Below are positions 8,456 to 15,938 of a stretch of DNA of 46,593 bases, one piece after another; positions within the stretch are counted from its first letter, which is position 1, and each line of letters starts with the position of its first letter. Under the pieces are notes generated by a model. It was given only the letters and a program-made list of their open reading frames with translations. It was not told where the DNA came from and ran no database searches. Source of the stretch: Eremococcus coleocola DSM 15696 (GTDB taxonomy: Bacteria > Bacillota > Bacilli > Lactobacillales > Aerococcaceae); the NCBI RefSeq assembly GCF_000428865.1, contig NZ_AUAT01000019.1, forward strand, positions 1-46,593. The letters run 5' to 3'. The position numbers were made by a program, and so were the translations under genes.

Positions 8456-9847
8456 TTGAAGAAACATTCAGATTGGAATAATATCCTAAGAATTTCAACC
8501 ACTATCATGGGTGCTTTGTTATTTCTTCTAGGTATTTATATTTCATTTTATTTTAAATTTTTTGGGCAGGTTCCGGGAAGAAATCTTTGGGCCTTTGAGG
8601 CCTCCTATCCCTGGATTATTATTGGATATATAATTATTAACATCCTGTTTGGAACTTATATTTTTTATAATAAAAATTTACTAGACTTAGCTTATTACAC
8701 CATTTTAAGTCAGCTGGCAATGACCGTCTATTTAATGGCCTTAACTTATGCAGGCTCATGGCTATCTTTCCCCCGGTCAGTGGTCTTAATTAATTTCTTA
8801 GTGGGTAGTGTTTTAATGTTTGCTTTCAATAGCTTGGCTTACATCCTTTATCAACGTATTCGTGGTCAGAAACGAGTCATGGTGGTGGGACAAGAAGATA
8901 GGGCTTTGGAAGCCGTTAAAAACTTCTCCCTCATGAAAAATAGCCGGCATAAGGTAACTCATGTGGTTCTATCTAATTATTATTATAATGTGCGCCAGCT
9001 AGCGGATGAAGTTGATATTGTCTATCTAACTGGTCGGATTGAAGAAAGTGAACGGTTAGAAATTTATAAATTTTTGATGGACCACAATCAGAAGTTGTTT
9101 ATATCAACCAACTTTGAAAACCTCATGATGGTTAATCCTAATATTATGAATTTTCAGGATGAAAGTATTATTGAAGTATCTTCCTTTGGTATTGCTAGCG
9201 AAGAAGCCATGGTCAAGCGTTTTTTGGATATTGTGGCGGCTTTTTGTTTGCTAGTTATAACCTTGCCAATTACCTTGATTACTGCTTTAGCTATTCGGAT
9301 TGATTCACCCGGGCCAATTTTTTATAAACAAGAACGGATTACCATGGACCACCGTCCTTTTAATATCCTAAAATTCCGATCAATGAGTCAGTCAGCTGAG
9401 GCTCAATCCGGCCCGGTCCTAGCTTCTAGTAATGATAGTCGGGTGACCCGGGTGGGTAAGTTTATTCGGGCTACCCGGATTGATGAATTACCGCAATTGA
9501 TTAATGTGCTTAAAGGGGACATGTCCTTGGTTGGACCAAGACCTGAAAGACCTTTTTTTGTTAATCAATTCGTAGAGCTCAATCCCTATTATTCACTTCG
9601 TCATCATGTGCGGGCCGGTATCACGGGTTACGCTCAAGTTTACGGGAAGTATGCGACTGATTTTAATAGTAAGTTAAATTTTGATTTATTGTATATTAAG
9701 AACTATTCTTTAGCTTTTGATTTTAAACTACTTTTTCAAACCATTAAAATTCTCTTTGATAAGGTAAGCTCTCGTGGGGTTGAAGATAAGGTGGAAAGTC
9801 AAGTAACTTGGTATAAATTTAAAAATGATATAGATATAATCAAATAA
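8456..9847 (+). CDS. Polyprenyl-phosphate sugar-1-phosphate transferase (WbaP/CpsE type)
   Basis: A 463-residue membrane enzyme expected to move a sugar-1-phosphate from a UDP-sugar to undecaprenyl phosphate, the first step in building a capsule or wall polysaccharide. Four N-terminal membrane segments span about 14-35, 53-72, 82-100 and 110-132. A cytoplasmic Rossmann-like region follows (CoA-binding-like, about 138-225). The catalytic bacterial sugar transferase domain runs from about 253, with KRFLDI, DSPGPIFYKQERI, FNILKFRSM, RIDELPQLINVLKGDMSLVG and PRPERP. The start is TTG at 8456, 6 bases after AAAGGAAG; no ATG with a ribosome binding site is nearby. No other polysaccharide gene is adjacent, so the sugar and the polymer are unknown. 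Confidence 0.88.
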   Translation: MKKHSDWNNILRISTTIMGALLFLLGIYISFYFKFFGQVPGRNLWAFEASYPWIIIGYIIINILFGTYIFYNKNLLDLAYYTILSQLAMTVYLMALTYAGSWLSFPRSVVLINFLVGSVLMFAFNSLAYILYQRIRGQKRVMVVGQEDRALEAVKNFSLMKNSRHKVTHVVLSNYYYNVRQLADEVDIVYLTGRIEESERLEIYKFLMDHNQKLFISTNFENLMMVNPNIMNFQDESIIEVSSFGIASEEAMVKRFLDIVAAFCLLVITLPITLITALAIRIDSPGPIFYKQERITMDHRPFNILKFRSMSQSAEAQSGPVLASSNDSRVTRVGKFIRATRIDELPQLINVLKGDMSLVGPRPERPFFVNQFVELNPYYSLRHHVRAGITGYAQVYGKYATDFNSKLNFDLLYIKNYSLAFDFKLLFQTIKILFDKVSSRGVEDKVESQVTWYKFKNDIDIIK

Positions 9848-9877
9848 AACTTTAGATTAGAGCAGATTTTAAATCCA

Positions 9878-9886
9878 TGGTATACT
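9878..9886 (+). promoter_or_regulatory. Extended -10 promoter of the secreted-protein gene
   Basis: TGG followed by TATACT (9881-9886) 28 bases before the ATG; no convincing -35 box. Confidence 0.5.
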
Positions 9887-9914
9887 ATAAAAAAATAATG
9901 AAAGGCGTGAAAAT

Positions 9915-10994
9915 ATGAAAAAATTGTTCAATGTAATGATTGCGACTATTGCTGTTGTTAGTTTGATTTTTGCCGGTGCCATGCCAGTTTCTGCCCAAGA
10001 TATTAATGTTAAAGATGTTTTAACAAAGGTTCAAGAGGCCAATAAAGAACTAGGTTCTCAAGAAGGCGATGCTAAATTAGATTTCTCAGTGACAATCGAT
10101 GGAACTGAACAAATTGCAGGCGATTTAAATGGAACCTTCCAAATGAATGTCGATCCTAAATTTGCTGTTTTTATTGATGGCCAAGGGAATTTTCGTCAAG
10201 CAGTTCCTGTAACGGACGAAAATGGTAATGTGACTGAAACACAAAACCAAGAAATTCCTTTTTCAGGTCAGATAACTGTATTAGATAGTATTCTTTATGC
10301 CTTTGATGGTTCTGCTTGGACAGTCGAAGATATTTCTGATGTGGAAGCTGAGGTTTCTAAAGTCTATACTGACGCTATGGCTCAAGTAACAGAATCTCAA
10401 ACTGAAGTAACAGATGACTTAGTTGCTTTATATGAAAAATATATGGATATTACTGAAACCGATTCAGAATATGTTTTTAAAATGAAACCAGATATCAATT
10501 CGGAAGAATTCTGGGCAGATGCACAAAAAGTTGTTGATATTGAAAAAATTAAACAAGAAGCCATTGATGATGCCATTGCTCAGGCTGAAGCACAAGGAAT
10601 CGAAATGACTGAAGAACAAAAAGCTCAAATGAAAGATACTTATGATAAAGCCTTTAATATGATTTTTGACATGTTTGATAATTATGAAATTCACTATGCC
10701 AAAGATACAAATAAAGTAACTAAGTTAGTCATGAATATGACCTTAGACAATGAAGATCTTGCTAAACTTGCTAGTGAAGCAATGCCAGCGGAGGATAGCC
10801 AAGTAAACCTTGTCTTTAATCTTGAAATGAACTTTAAGAACCATGGTCAAAACTTTGATATTCAAGTACCAGCTGATGCCCCAACCTTTGATGGTGGTCA
10901 AGAAGCCAGTGATGGTTCCGATGCAAATGCAAGTGATAGCGCCACCGACCAAGCAGCTGACAGTGCGAGTGAATCAACTGAAAGCCAAGAATAA
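9915..10994 (+). CDS. Secreted protein with acidic C-terminal tail, DUF6612-like
   Basis: A 359-residue exported protein. It has a signal peptide (MKKLFNV, then a hydrophobic core) with a likely signal peptidase I site VSA-Q near residue 27; there is no lipobox Cys. The mature part has the look of DUF6612/LolA-like proteins: amphipathic beta-strands, a DGTEQIAGDL segment, and a long charged helix near 210-240. The last ~35 residues are Asp/Ser/Glu/Ala-rich with no LPXTG sorting signal. AAAGG lies about 9 bases before the ATG. It is monocistronic between its own promoter and a terminator shared with the convergent gene. The family match is tentative and no function is known. Confidence 0.65.
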   Translation: MKKLFNVMIATIAVVSLIFAGAMPVSAQDINVKDVLTKVQEANKELGSQEGDAKLDFSVTIDGTEQIAGDLNGTFQMNVDPKFAVFIDGQGNFRQAVPVTDENGNVTETQNQEIPFSGQITVLDSILYAFDGSAWTVEDISDVEAEVSKVYTDAMAQVTESQTEVTDDLVALYEKYMDITETDSEYVFKMKPDINSEEFWADAQKVVDIEKIKQEAIDDAIAQAEAQGIEMTEEQKAQMKDTYDKAFNMIFDMFDNYEIHYAKDTNKVTKLVMNMTLDNEDLAKLASEAMPAEDSQVNLVFNLEMNFKNHGQNFDIQVPADAPTFDGGQEASDGSDANASDSATDQAADSASESTESQE

Positions 10995-11024
10995 TGCTTA
11001 AGTAAGATTTACTTTAATAATAGA

Positions 11025-11082
11025 AGACCCTCCAGGATTGTCGCTACCGTTTGGTAAAGACATCCTGAAGGGTCTCTTTTTT
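11025..11082. terminator. Terminator between convergent genes
   Basis: AGACCCTCCAGGATTGTC pairs with GACATCCTGAAGGGTCT (ending 11075, small bulges), followed by CTTTTTTAT. It ends the secreted-protein gene and may also serve the convergent YigZ-type gene. Confidence 0.88.
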
Positions 11083-11092
11083 ATGGATGCAA

Positions 11093-11734
11093 TTAATGAT
11101 AAGGTAAATTGATTTGTTTGATGCCCAGGTCTTCCCAACTCAGTTTGCCTTGGAGGCGGTCGGTTAATTCAACCATGACATGGTCAAGCTCTTGGCTAGG
11201 AATGGATAAGTGATGAATGACCTTATCAGTATATTTAGTATCGGTAATTTCAAGCGGTAAGGTGTGTGTGTGAAGGGATTGAAGCAAGCCGTCATTATTT
11301 TTATAATCAATGACTAATTCCACTTGATTTTGGTCAACATTTTGAATCCGTTGACTCTGAGCCAAACATTCACTAGTGGCGGATGAATAAGCCCGGATAA
11401 GGCCTCCAGCTCCTAATTTAATACCGCCGAAATAGCGGACTACTACAGCTAGAATATAAGTTAATTGGTTCTGTTTCAGGACCTCTAAGATGGGCATTCC
11501 CGCCGTGCCACTGGGTTCACCATCATCTGACAACTTTTGAATATTCGAATCATCCCCTAAAATATAAGCCCAACAATGGTGGTTAGCTTTGTAATGTTCT
11601 TTACGAATTTCTTGCAGTCGTGTTTGGGCTTGGTCTGGGCTAGTGATAGGTTCTAAATAGCTAATAAAACGTGATTTATTTACAATAAGCTCAGCCTCTT
11701 GCGGCTGGGCAATTGAATAATAATTAATCGACAT
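11093..11734 (-). CDS. YigZ/IMPACT family protein (YvyE-like)
   Basis: A 213-residue protein of the UPF0029/IMPACT family that includes E. coli YigZ and B. subtilis YvyE. The N-terminal domain carries the family motifs SKFISY-like SRFISYLEPI (about 21-30), DGEPSGTAGMP (about 71-81) and YFGGIKLGAGGLIRAY (about 101-116). A smaller DUF1949-like domain follows from about residue 135. On the minus strand GGGGGAA lies 5 bases before the ATG. It lies head to head with the degV-type gene and tail to tail with the secreted-protein gene. The bacterial role is not settled; in eukaryotes IMPACT acts on translational control. Confidence 0.88.
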   Translation of the reverse strand: MSINYYSIAQPQEAELIVNKSRFISYLEPITSPDQAQTRLQEIRKEHYKANHHCWAYILGDDSNIQKLSDDGEPSGTAGMPILEVLKQNQLTYILAVVVRYFGGIKLGAGGLIRAYSSATSECLAQSQRIQNVDQNQVELVIDYKNNDGLLQSLHTHTLPLEITDTKYTDKVIHHLSIPSQELDHVMVELTDRLQGKLSWEDLGIKQINLPYH

Positions 11735-11849
11735 GGTATTCCCCCTGACTTTTCTATATTTTACAAATGTTTTTAAAATCCCGCAAGTATGGGTGAGTGA
11801 GGTAACGGTCGGTTGCTTTTTTATGAAATAGGCAAAAATTTGAGGGCCT

Positions 11850-11881
11850 TTGACGACAAAGCGAATTTATCATGGTAAAAT
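11850..11881 (+). promoter_or_regulatory. Promoter of the DegV-family gene
   Basis: TTGACG (11850-11855) is a good -35 box, but the TGG-TAAAAT extended -10 (11876-11881) is 20 bases away. The extended -10 probably drives initiation. Confidence 0.5.
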
Positions 11882-11937
11882 ATGACTTAGATTAATTATT
11901 TACCAGAGGGAGTATACCGTGGTTAAGGAGTGAAAAA

Positions 11938-12804
11938 ATGCCAACAGCAATTATTGTTGATAGTACCAGTTATCTGCCAGAACAATTATTGGCACACCCA
12001 CATGTATATCAAGTAACTTTATCTGTGACATTTGAAGATGGTAAACAAGTTTCTGATTTAGTTTCGGACGATAAGGCACAAAAATTCTATGATTATTTGA
12101 GTCAGTCCAAACAAACTGCCACCACCTCACAACCACCCATCGGTGAGTATATGCAGTTGGTTCAAAATTTAGTTGATCAAGGTTATGAGCGAATCTTGGC
12201 CTTTCACCTTTCTTCCGCCATTTCGGGAACCTATCAGACCGCAGTGACAGTCTTACAGGAATTTAAAGACCAAGTTGAATGCTATGTCTATGATACTAAA
12301 GCTGCTTCAGTGGTTATGATGGCCTTAGTTGAGACTAGTCTAAGCTTATTAGACCGAGGCATGGCCATGCCGGAACTAGATAAAATTCTCAAGGATATGA
12401 TTGCTCAAAGTCATATTTATTTAACGGTGGAAGACTTAACTTATTTGAGCCGTGGCGGCCGGTTGAAGAATTCAGCTGCAATTATTGGTAACCTGTTTGC
12501 GATTAAACCGATTTTATTTTTTAATGAGGCGGGTGAGATTGTCCTTTTAGAAAAAGTCCGCACTCGTCGTAAATTGTATCAACGTCTGGCTGAGATTGCT
12601 GAGGGTGTTTTTGAAGCAAACCCTCAAGGCTTTCAATTATATTTTGCCCATGCCTTGGGTCAAGAGGTGATCGATCAAGTGGTAGCAATTCTTGAAGAAA
12701 AGTTTGGCACCATCGACTATCAAGTTGGTTTGTTAGGACCAGTTGTGGCAACCCATGTTGGCATAGGGTCTTGTGGCATGGCCACAGTTCCGAAACTCTA
12801 TTAA
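11938..12804 (+). CDS. DegV family fatty-acid-binding protein
   Basis: A 288-residue DegV-fold protein. Members such as FakB bind a fatty acid and present it to the kinase FakA for phosphorylation and entry into phospholipid synthesis. The N-terminal TAIIVDSTSYLP is the family signature. TTSQPPIGEY (near 60-70), SSAISGTYQTA (near 92-102) and YLSRGGRLKNSAAIIG (near 164-180) also match. AAGGAG lies 8 bases before the ATG. It is a single-gene unit with its own terminator. No fakA is nearby; Firmicutes often carry several DegV paralogues scattered in the genome, so the ligand preference cannot be read here. Confidence 0.92.
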   Translation: MPTAIIVDSTSYLPEQLLAHPHVYQVTLSVTFEDGKQVSDLVSDDKAQKFYDYLSQSKQTATTSQPPIGEYMQLVQNLVDQGYERILAFHLSSAISGTYQTAVTVLQEFKDQVECYVYDTKAASVVMMALVETSLSLLDRGMAMPELDKILKDMIAQSHIYLTVEDLTYLSRGGRLKNSAAIIGNLFAIKPILFFNEAGEIVLLEKVRTRRKLYQRLAEIAEGVFEANPQGFQLYFAHALGQEVIDQVVAILEEKFGTIDYQVGLLGPVVATHVGIGSCGMATVPKLY

Positions 12805-12825
12805 GACTTATATTCTCATTTTAGA

Positions 12826-12870
12826 AAACAAGCTTAAGTAGAAATTTCTGCTTAAGCTTGTTTTTTTAAA
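12826..12870 (+). terminator. Terminator after the DegV-family gene
   Basis: AACAAGCTTAAG pairs with CTTAAGCTTGTT around a 12-base loop, followed by T5. Confidence 0.92.
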
Positions 12871-12904
12871 AGGAAACGGAGTTAAATGGGGTATTTATTG
12901 TTAG
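12868..12904 (+). promoter_or_regulatory. Putative competence-type promoter of comFA-comFC
   Basis: AAAAGGA (12868-12874) and TGGGGTATTTATTGTTAG (12887-12904) lie in the same arrangement and spacing as a near-identical pair before ssb (42373-42409). The AGGA element and its ~16-base distance to GTAT recall promoters read by SigH-family sigma factors (AGGAWW...GAAT). No sigma-A -35 box is apparent. A competence sigma factor (ComX/SigH-like) is inferred, not shown. Confidence 0.55.
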
Positions 12905-12914
12905 GGGGTGAATT

Positions 12915-14276
12915 ATGTCTCAGCAATTAGCAAGCTTATTCTGGGGACGTTTAATCAGTCAGCATGAGAGCCACCTAGACCCTGACCAATGGCAGGCTAT
13001 CCAAGCTGAGTTACAAAGCCAACCGGCTATTATTCAAGGAACTTGCCAACGTTGTGGTAATCAAGATTTGATTTACTTTGATGGTCTTGATACTCAAGGT
13101 CAGCCGCTCTCTGTTTCATATTGTCGTCAGTGTATCCAACTTGGTCGGATGAGTAGTCAAAGTAAGTTATATGGGCTCCCACCGGCTAAAGATCCGCTGG
13201 GACTAGCTGGCAAAAGTTATCTGACTTGGCAGGGTAGTTTATCAGCTGAACAAGGTCGGGCCAAAGAAGAACTCTTAGAAAGTTTGAAGGATAGGGGCCG
13301 CCCTCATATGGTGCATGCGGTGACGGGTGCTGGAAAAACAGAGATGATTTTCCCTTTAATTGATCAGGTTGTGAGTCAAGGGGGACGGGTAGCCATCGTG
13401 TCACCCCGGGTGGATGTTTGTTTAGAATTGTATCCTCGGATTCAAGCTGCCTTTTCAAACTTGGATCTGGTAGTCTTGCATGGAGCTATGACCGAGCCTT
13501 ATCGGTATACTCCGATTCTGATTGCGACTACCCACCAAATGCTTCGCTTTAAAGCGGCCTTTGATTTGATGATTGTGGATGAGGTGGATGCTTTTCCTTA
13601 TGCGGGTGACCCCATCTTGCATCAGGCAGTCCAAGGAGCTTTAGGACTGCAAGGGAAGCTAATATATTTGACAGCCACCCCAGATATATATTTAAAAAAG
13701 CAAGTGCAACACGGACAAATGACGGCGACCATCTTACCTGCACGCTATCATGGCTATCCCTTACCCGAGCCCGATTTTCACTATATCGGTCCTTGGGAAG
13801 AGGAAGTGAAGTCAGGTAAAAAGCAAGGTAAACTATTCCAAAAACTTTCTTCATTTCTCAGACATCCTGGAAAAAAGTTAATTTTTATGGCGAATATTGC
13901 CTTAGCCGAACAATTATATTCACTATTAACCCAGATGTATCCGGATCTAGCCTGTGTCCATGCCCAAGATCCTGAACGACAGGATAAGGTGATGGCTTTA
14001 AGAGAAGGGAACGTATCCGCTTTAATTACAACTTCGATTTTAGAGCGCGGAGTGACCTTTGAGAATTGTCATGTTTATATTGTGGGAGCAGATAATAGAT
14101 TATTTACGAGTGCAGCCCTCATTCAAATGTCAGGACGAGTGGGGCGAAAATCAAATTTTCCAAGAGGAACGTTAATTTATGGCCATAACGGAGTATCTAT
14201 GGCTATGTGGTCAGCCCGCCAGCAAATTAAAAGGATGAACCGCTTGGCCAGAGAGCGAGGTTTATTGCATGAATGA
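12915..14276 (+). CDS. comFA: DNA uptake ATPase/helicase ComFA
   Basis: A 453-residue DEAD-box-like translocase used by competent cells to pull transforming DNA across the membrane. A four-Cys zinc site (about C44, C47, C70, C73) precedes the motor. Walker A VTGAGKTE lies at about 136-143, motif II VDEVD at about 221-225, motif III YLTATPD near 254, and motif VI QMSGRVGRK near the C-terminus. GGGGGTG precedes the ATG by about 4-5 bases. The gene overlaps comFC by 8 bases. An intact ComF pair suggests the organism can, or recently could, be naturally transformable. Confidence 0.93.
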   Translation: MSQQLASLFWGRLISQHESHLDPDQWQAIQAELQSQPAIIQGTCQRCGNQDLIYFDGLDTQGQPLSVSYCRQCIQLGRMSSQSKLYGLPPAKDPLGLAGKSYLTWQGSLSAEQGRAKEELLESLKDRGRPHMVHAVTGAGKTEMIFPLIDQVVSQGGRVAIVSPRVDVCLELYPRIQAAFSNLDLVVLHGAMTEPYRYTPILIATTHQMLRFKAAFDLMIVDEVDAFPYAGDPILHQAVQGALGLQGKLIYLTATPDIYLKKQVQHGQMTATILPARYHGYPLPEPDFHYIGPWEEEVKSGKKQGKLFQKLSSFLRHPGKKLIFMANIALAEQLYSLLTQMYPDLACVHAQDPERQDKVMALREGNVSALITTSILERGVTFENCHVYIVGADNRLFTSAALIQMSGRVGRKSNFPRGTLIYGHNGVSMAMWSARQQIKRMNRLARERGLLHE

Positions 14277-15003
14277 TACTTTTTGTGAATTCTGTCAGGG
14301 AAAATTACCTAAAAAATTAGCTTTAGAGGATATTTTTGCTTGGCGCCCGTTAAATACTCCCTATATTTGCTCCGACTGTTTTGAGGCTTGGCTTCAAATT
14401 CAAGATATGGATCAAAGCCATCGGTGTAAAGCGTGTCATCGGATTTTAAAGTCTGGTGGAGAAGCTGATTATTGCCAGGATTGCCTGCGTTGGTTGGACA
14501 CCTACCCTAGCTATTATTTGAGACATCATTATCTTTTTGCGTATACAGATATGTTTCGTGATTGGCTTTTTCGTTATAAATACCATGGGGATATTTATTT
14601 AGGGCAACTCTTAAAAGGTCCTTTAGAACATGCCTTAAAAGTATATCGGTCCTATTCCTTCATTATTTTGCCTTCTTCGCCAACTAGTTTAAGCCAACGT
14701 AATTTTCATCCTGTCGGTCACCTTTTAGATTTAGTTAAGCAACCCTATTGTATTCCTTTTGATTATCAAGGGGATGGACGTAAACAGGCCCGTAAAAGTC
14801 GTCAGGAGCGGTTAAAGTTGAGCCAACCTTTTGTATTGAATCAATCGGGAATAGATTTTATCAAAGCCCATGAAAAAATTATATTTTTTGATGATGTTTA
14901 TACAACTGGAACTACTTTATTATCTGCGAAAAGGGCTATGATTGAAACCCCTTACTTTACTGATAAACATGAACTTATCTCCCTATCATTAGTCCGAGAA
15001 TAA
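14269..15003 (+). CDS. comFC: Competence protein ComFC, phosphoribosyltransferase fold
   Basis: A 244-residue cytoplasmic partner of ComFA. Two pairs of Cys pairs lie in the N-terminal zinc-binding part (about C6/C9 with C34/C37, and C53/C56 with C69/C72). The C-terminal phosphoribosyltransferase fold carries the PRPP-loop-like IIFFDDVYTTGTTLL at about 204-218. Its start lies inside the comFA end (8-base overlap), so expression is coupled. ComFC is needed with ComFA for efficient DNA uptake in model species; its exact chemistry is not established. Confidence 0.93.
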   Translation: MNDTFCEFCQGKLPKKLALEDIFAWRPLNTPYICSDCFEAWLQIQDMDQSHRCKACHRILKSGGEADYCQDCLRWLDTYPSYYLRHHYLFAYTDMFRDWLFRYKYHGDIYLGQLLKGPLEHALKVYRSYSFIILPSSPTSLSQRNFHPVGHLLDLVKQPYCIPFDYQGDGRKQARKSRQERLKLSQPFVLNQSGIDFIKAHEKIIFFDDVYTTGTTLLSAKRAMIETPYFTDKHELISLSLVRE

Positions 15004-15022
15004 TTGAAAATAATTGTTTCCG

Positions 15023-15051
15023 TTTTCAAATTCTTGTGAATATGTTATAAT
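15023..15051 (+). promoter_or_regulatory. Promoter of hpf
   Basis: TTTTCA (15023-15028), 17 bases, then TATAAT (15046-15051) with an upstream TGT, giving a good extended -10 promoter. Confidence 0.7.
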
Positions 15052-15103
15052 TAGTAAAAGGTAAAAGTTATCTTTTAATATTATTTAGAAGTGAGGGATT
15101 TTT

Positions 15104-15667
15104 ATGTTTAACTATAATGTTCGCGGGGAAAATATTGAAGTGACCCAAGCAATCAGAGAATATGCCGAAAAAAAGGTTGCTAAATTAGAACGCTTCTTTA
15201 CTGATGTGCCTGATGCAACAGCACACGTGAATTTAAAAGTTTATCCCGATAAGACAGCCAAGGCTGAGGTGACGATTCCATTATCATTCTTAGTACTCCG
15301 GGCTGAAGAAACCACAGATGATTTATATAAGAGTATCGACTTTGTGGTTGATAAACTTGAACGTCAAGTTCGTAAATATAAAACCAAAATTAATCGTAAA
15401 GCCAAAGGTGGCGGTACGATTCGCGAAGGGGATCTTCCAGATCTTGCGGTAAGTGCAAATAGTCCAGAGGAAGAAGAGCCAGAATTAGAAATTGTAAGAT
15501 CTAAACGGATTAGCTTAAAACCAATGAGTAGCGAAGAAGCTGTGTTACAAATGAACATGTTAGGTCATGACTTCTTTATCTATACCGATGCGGAAACGAT
15601 GGAAACTGCAATTGTGTATCGTCGAAAAGATGGTCGTTATGGTTTAATTGAAACAGCAGCTCTCTAA
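15104..15667 (+). CDS. hpf: Long-form ribosome hibernation promoting factor
   Basis: A 187-residue long HPF that dimerises 70S ribosomes into inactive 100S particles in stationary phase or stress. The N-terminal domain (about 1-100, starting MFNYNVRGENIEVTQAI) binds the decoding region. A charged linker follows (about 100-128). The C-terminal dimerisation domain (about 130-187) has LKPMSSEEAVLQMNMLGHDF and VYRRKDGRYGLI. It has its own promoter, a GTGAGGG ribosome binding site and a terminator. The position between comFC and secA is the usual one in Firmicutes. Confidence 0.96.
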   Translation: MFNYNVRGENIEVTQAIREYAEKKVAKLERFFTDVPDATAHVNLKVYPDKTAKAEVTIPLSFLVLRAEETTDDLYKSIDFVVDKLERQVRKYKTKINRKAKGGGTIREGDLPDLAVSANSPEEEEPELEIVRSKRISLKPMSSEEAVLQMNMLGHDFFIYTDAETMETAIVYRRKDGRYGLIETAAL

Positions 15668-15701
15668 GACTGATAAATACTTACTGTTAGTTAAATAATG
15701 A

Positions 15702-15739
15702 TAAAGGACTGGGTGAAATAACTCAGTCCTTTATTTTTG
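15702..15739 (+). terminator. Terminator after hpf
   Basis: AAAGGACTGGGT pairs with ACTCAGTCCTTT (ending 15732, one wobble), followed by ATTTTT. Confidence 0.92.
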
Positions 15740-15845
15740 ACCGGCAGAAGATTGGGTTGTTTCAGTCATTTTATTGGTTGAAACTAAAATTATTGGATTA
15801 AAAAGGCTCGGACTTGAAATAAATATACAAAAATTGTAAATTACA

Positions 15846-15854
15846 TGGTACACT
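15846..15854 (+). promoter_or_regulatory. Extended -10 promoter of secA
   Basis: TGG plus TACACT (15849-15854); no clear -35 box. This leaves a leader of about 80 bases with no recognised riboswitch or SecM-like arrest peptide. Confidence 0.45.
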
Positions 15855-15938
15855 ATAACAGTGAATGCAAAAAACAATAAGGGTATCCAGACCAATGTGT
15901 AAGTATCCTATGACTGATTAAAGGAGCTGACAAGCAGA

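Noticed and set aside
13549-13854. A 101-codon minus-strand ORF within comFA
   Set aside because: It lies wholly inside a strongly conserved gene, lacks a ribosome binding site, and shows no recognisable domain.
15855-15938. Riboswitch or SecM-like arrest leader ahead of secA
   Set aside because: No stable conserved structure and no leader ORF with a ribosome binding site could be found.
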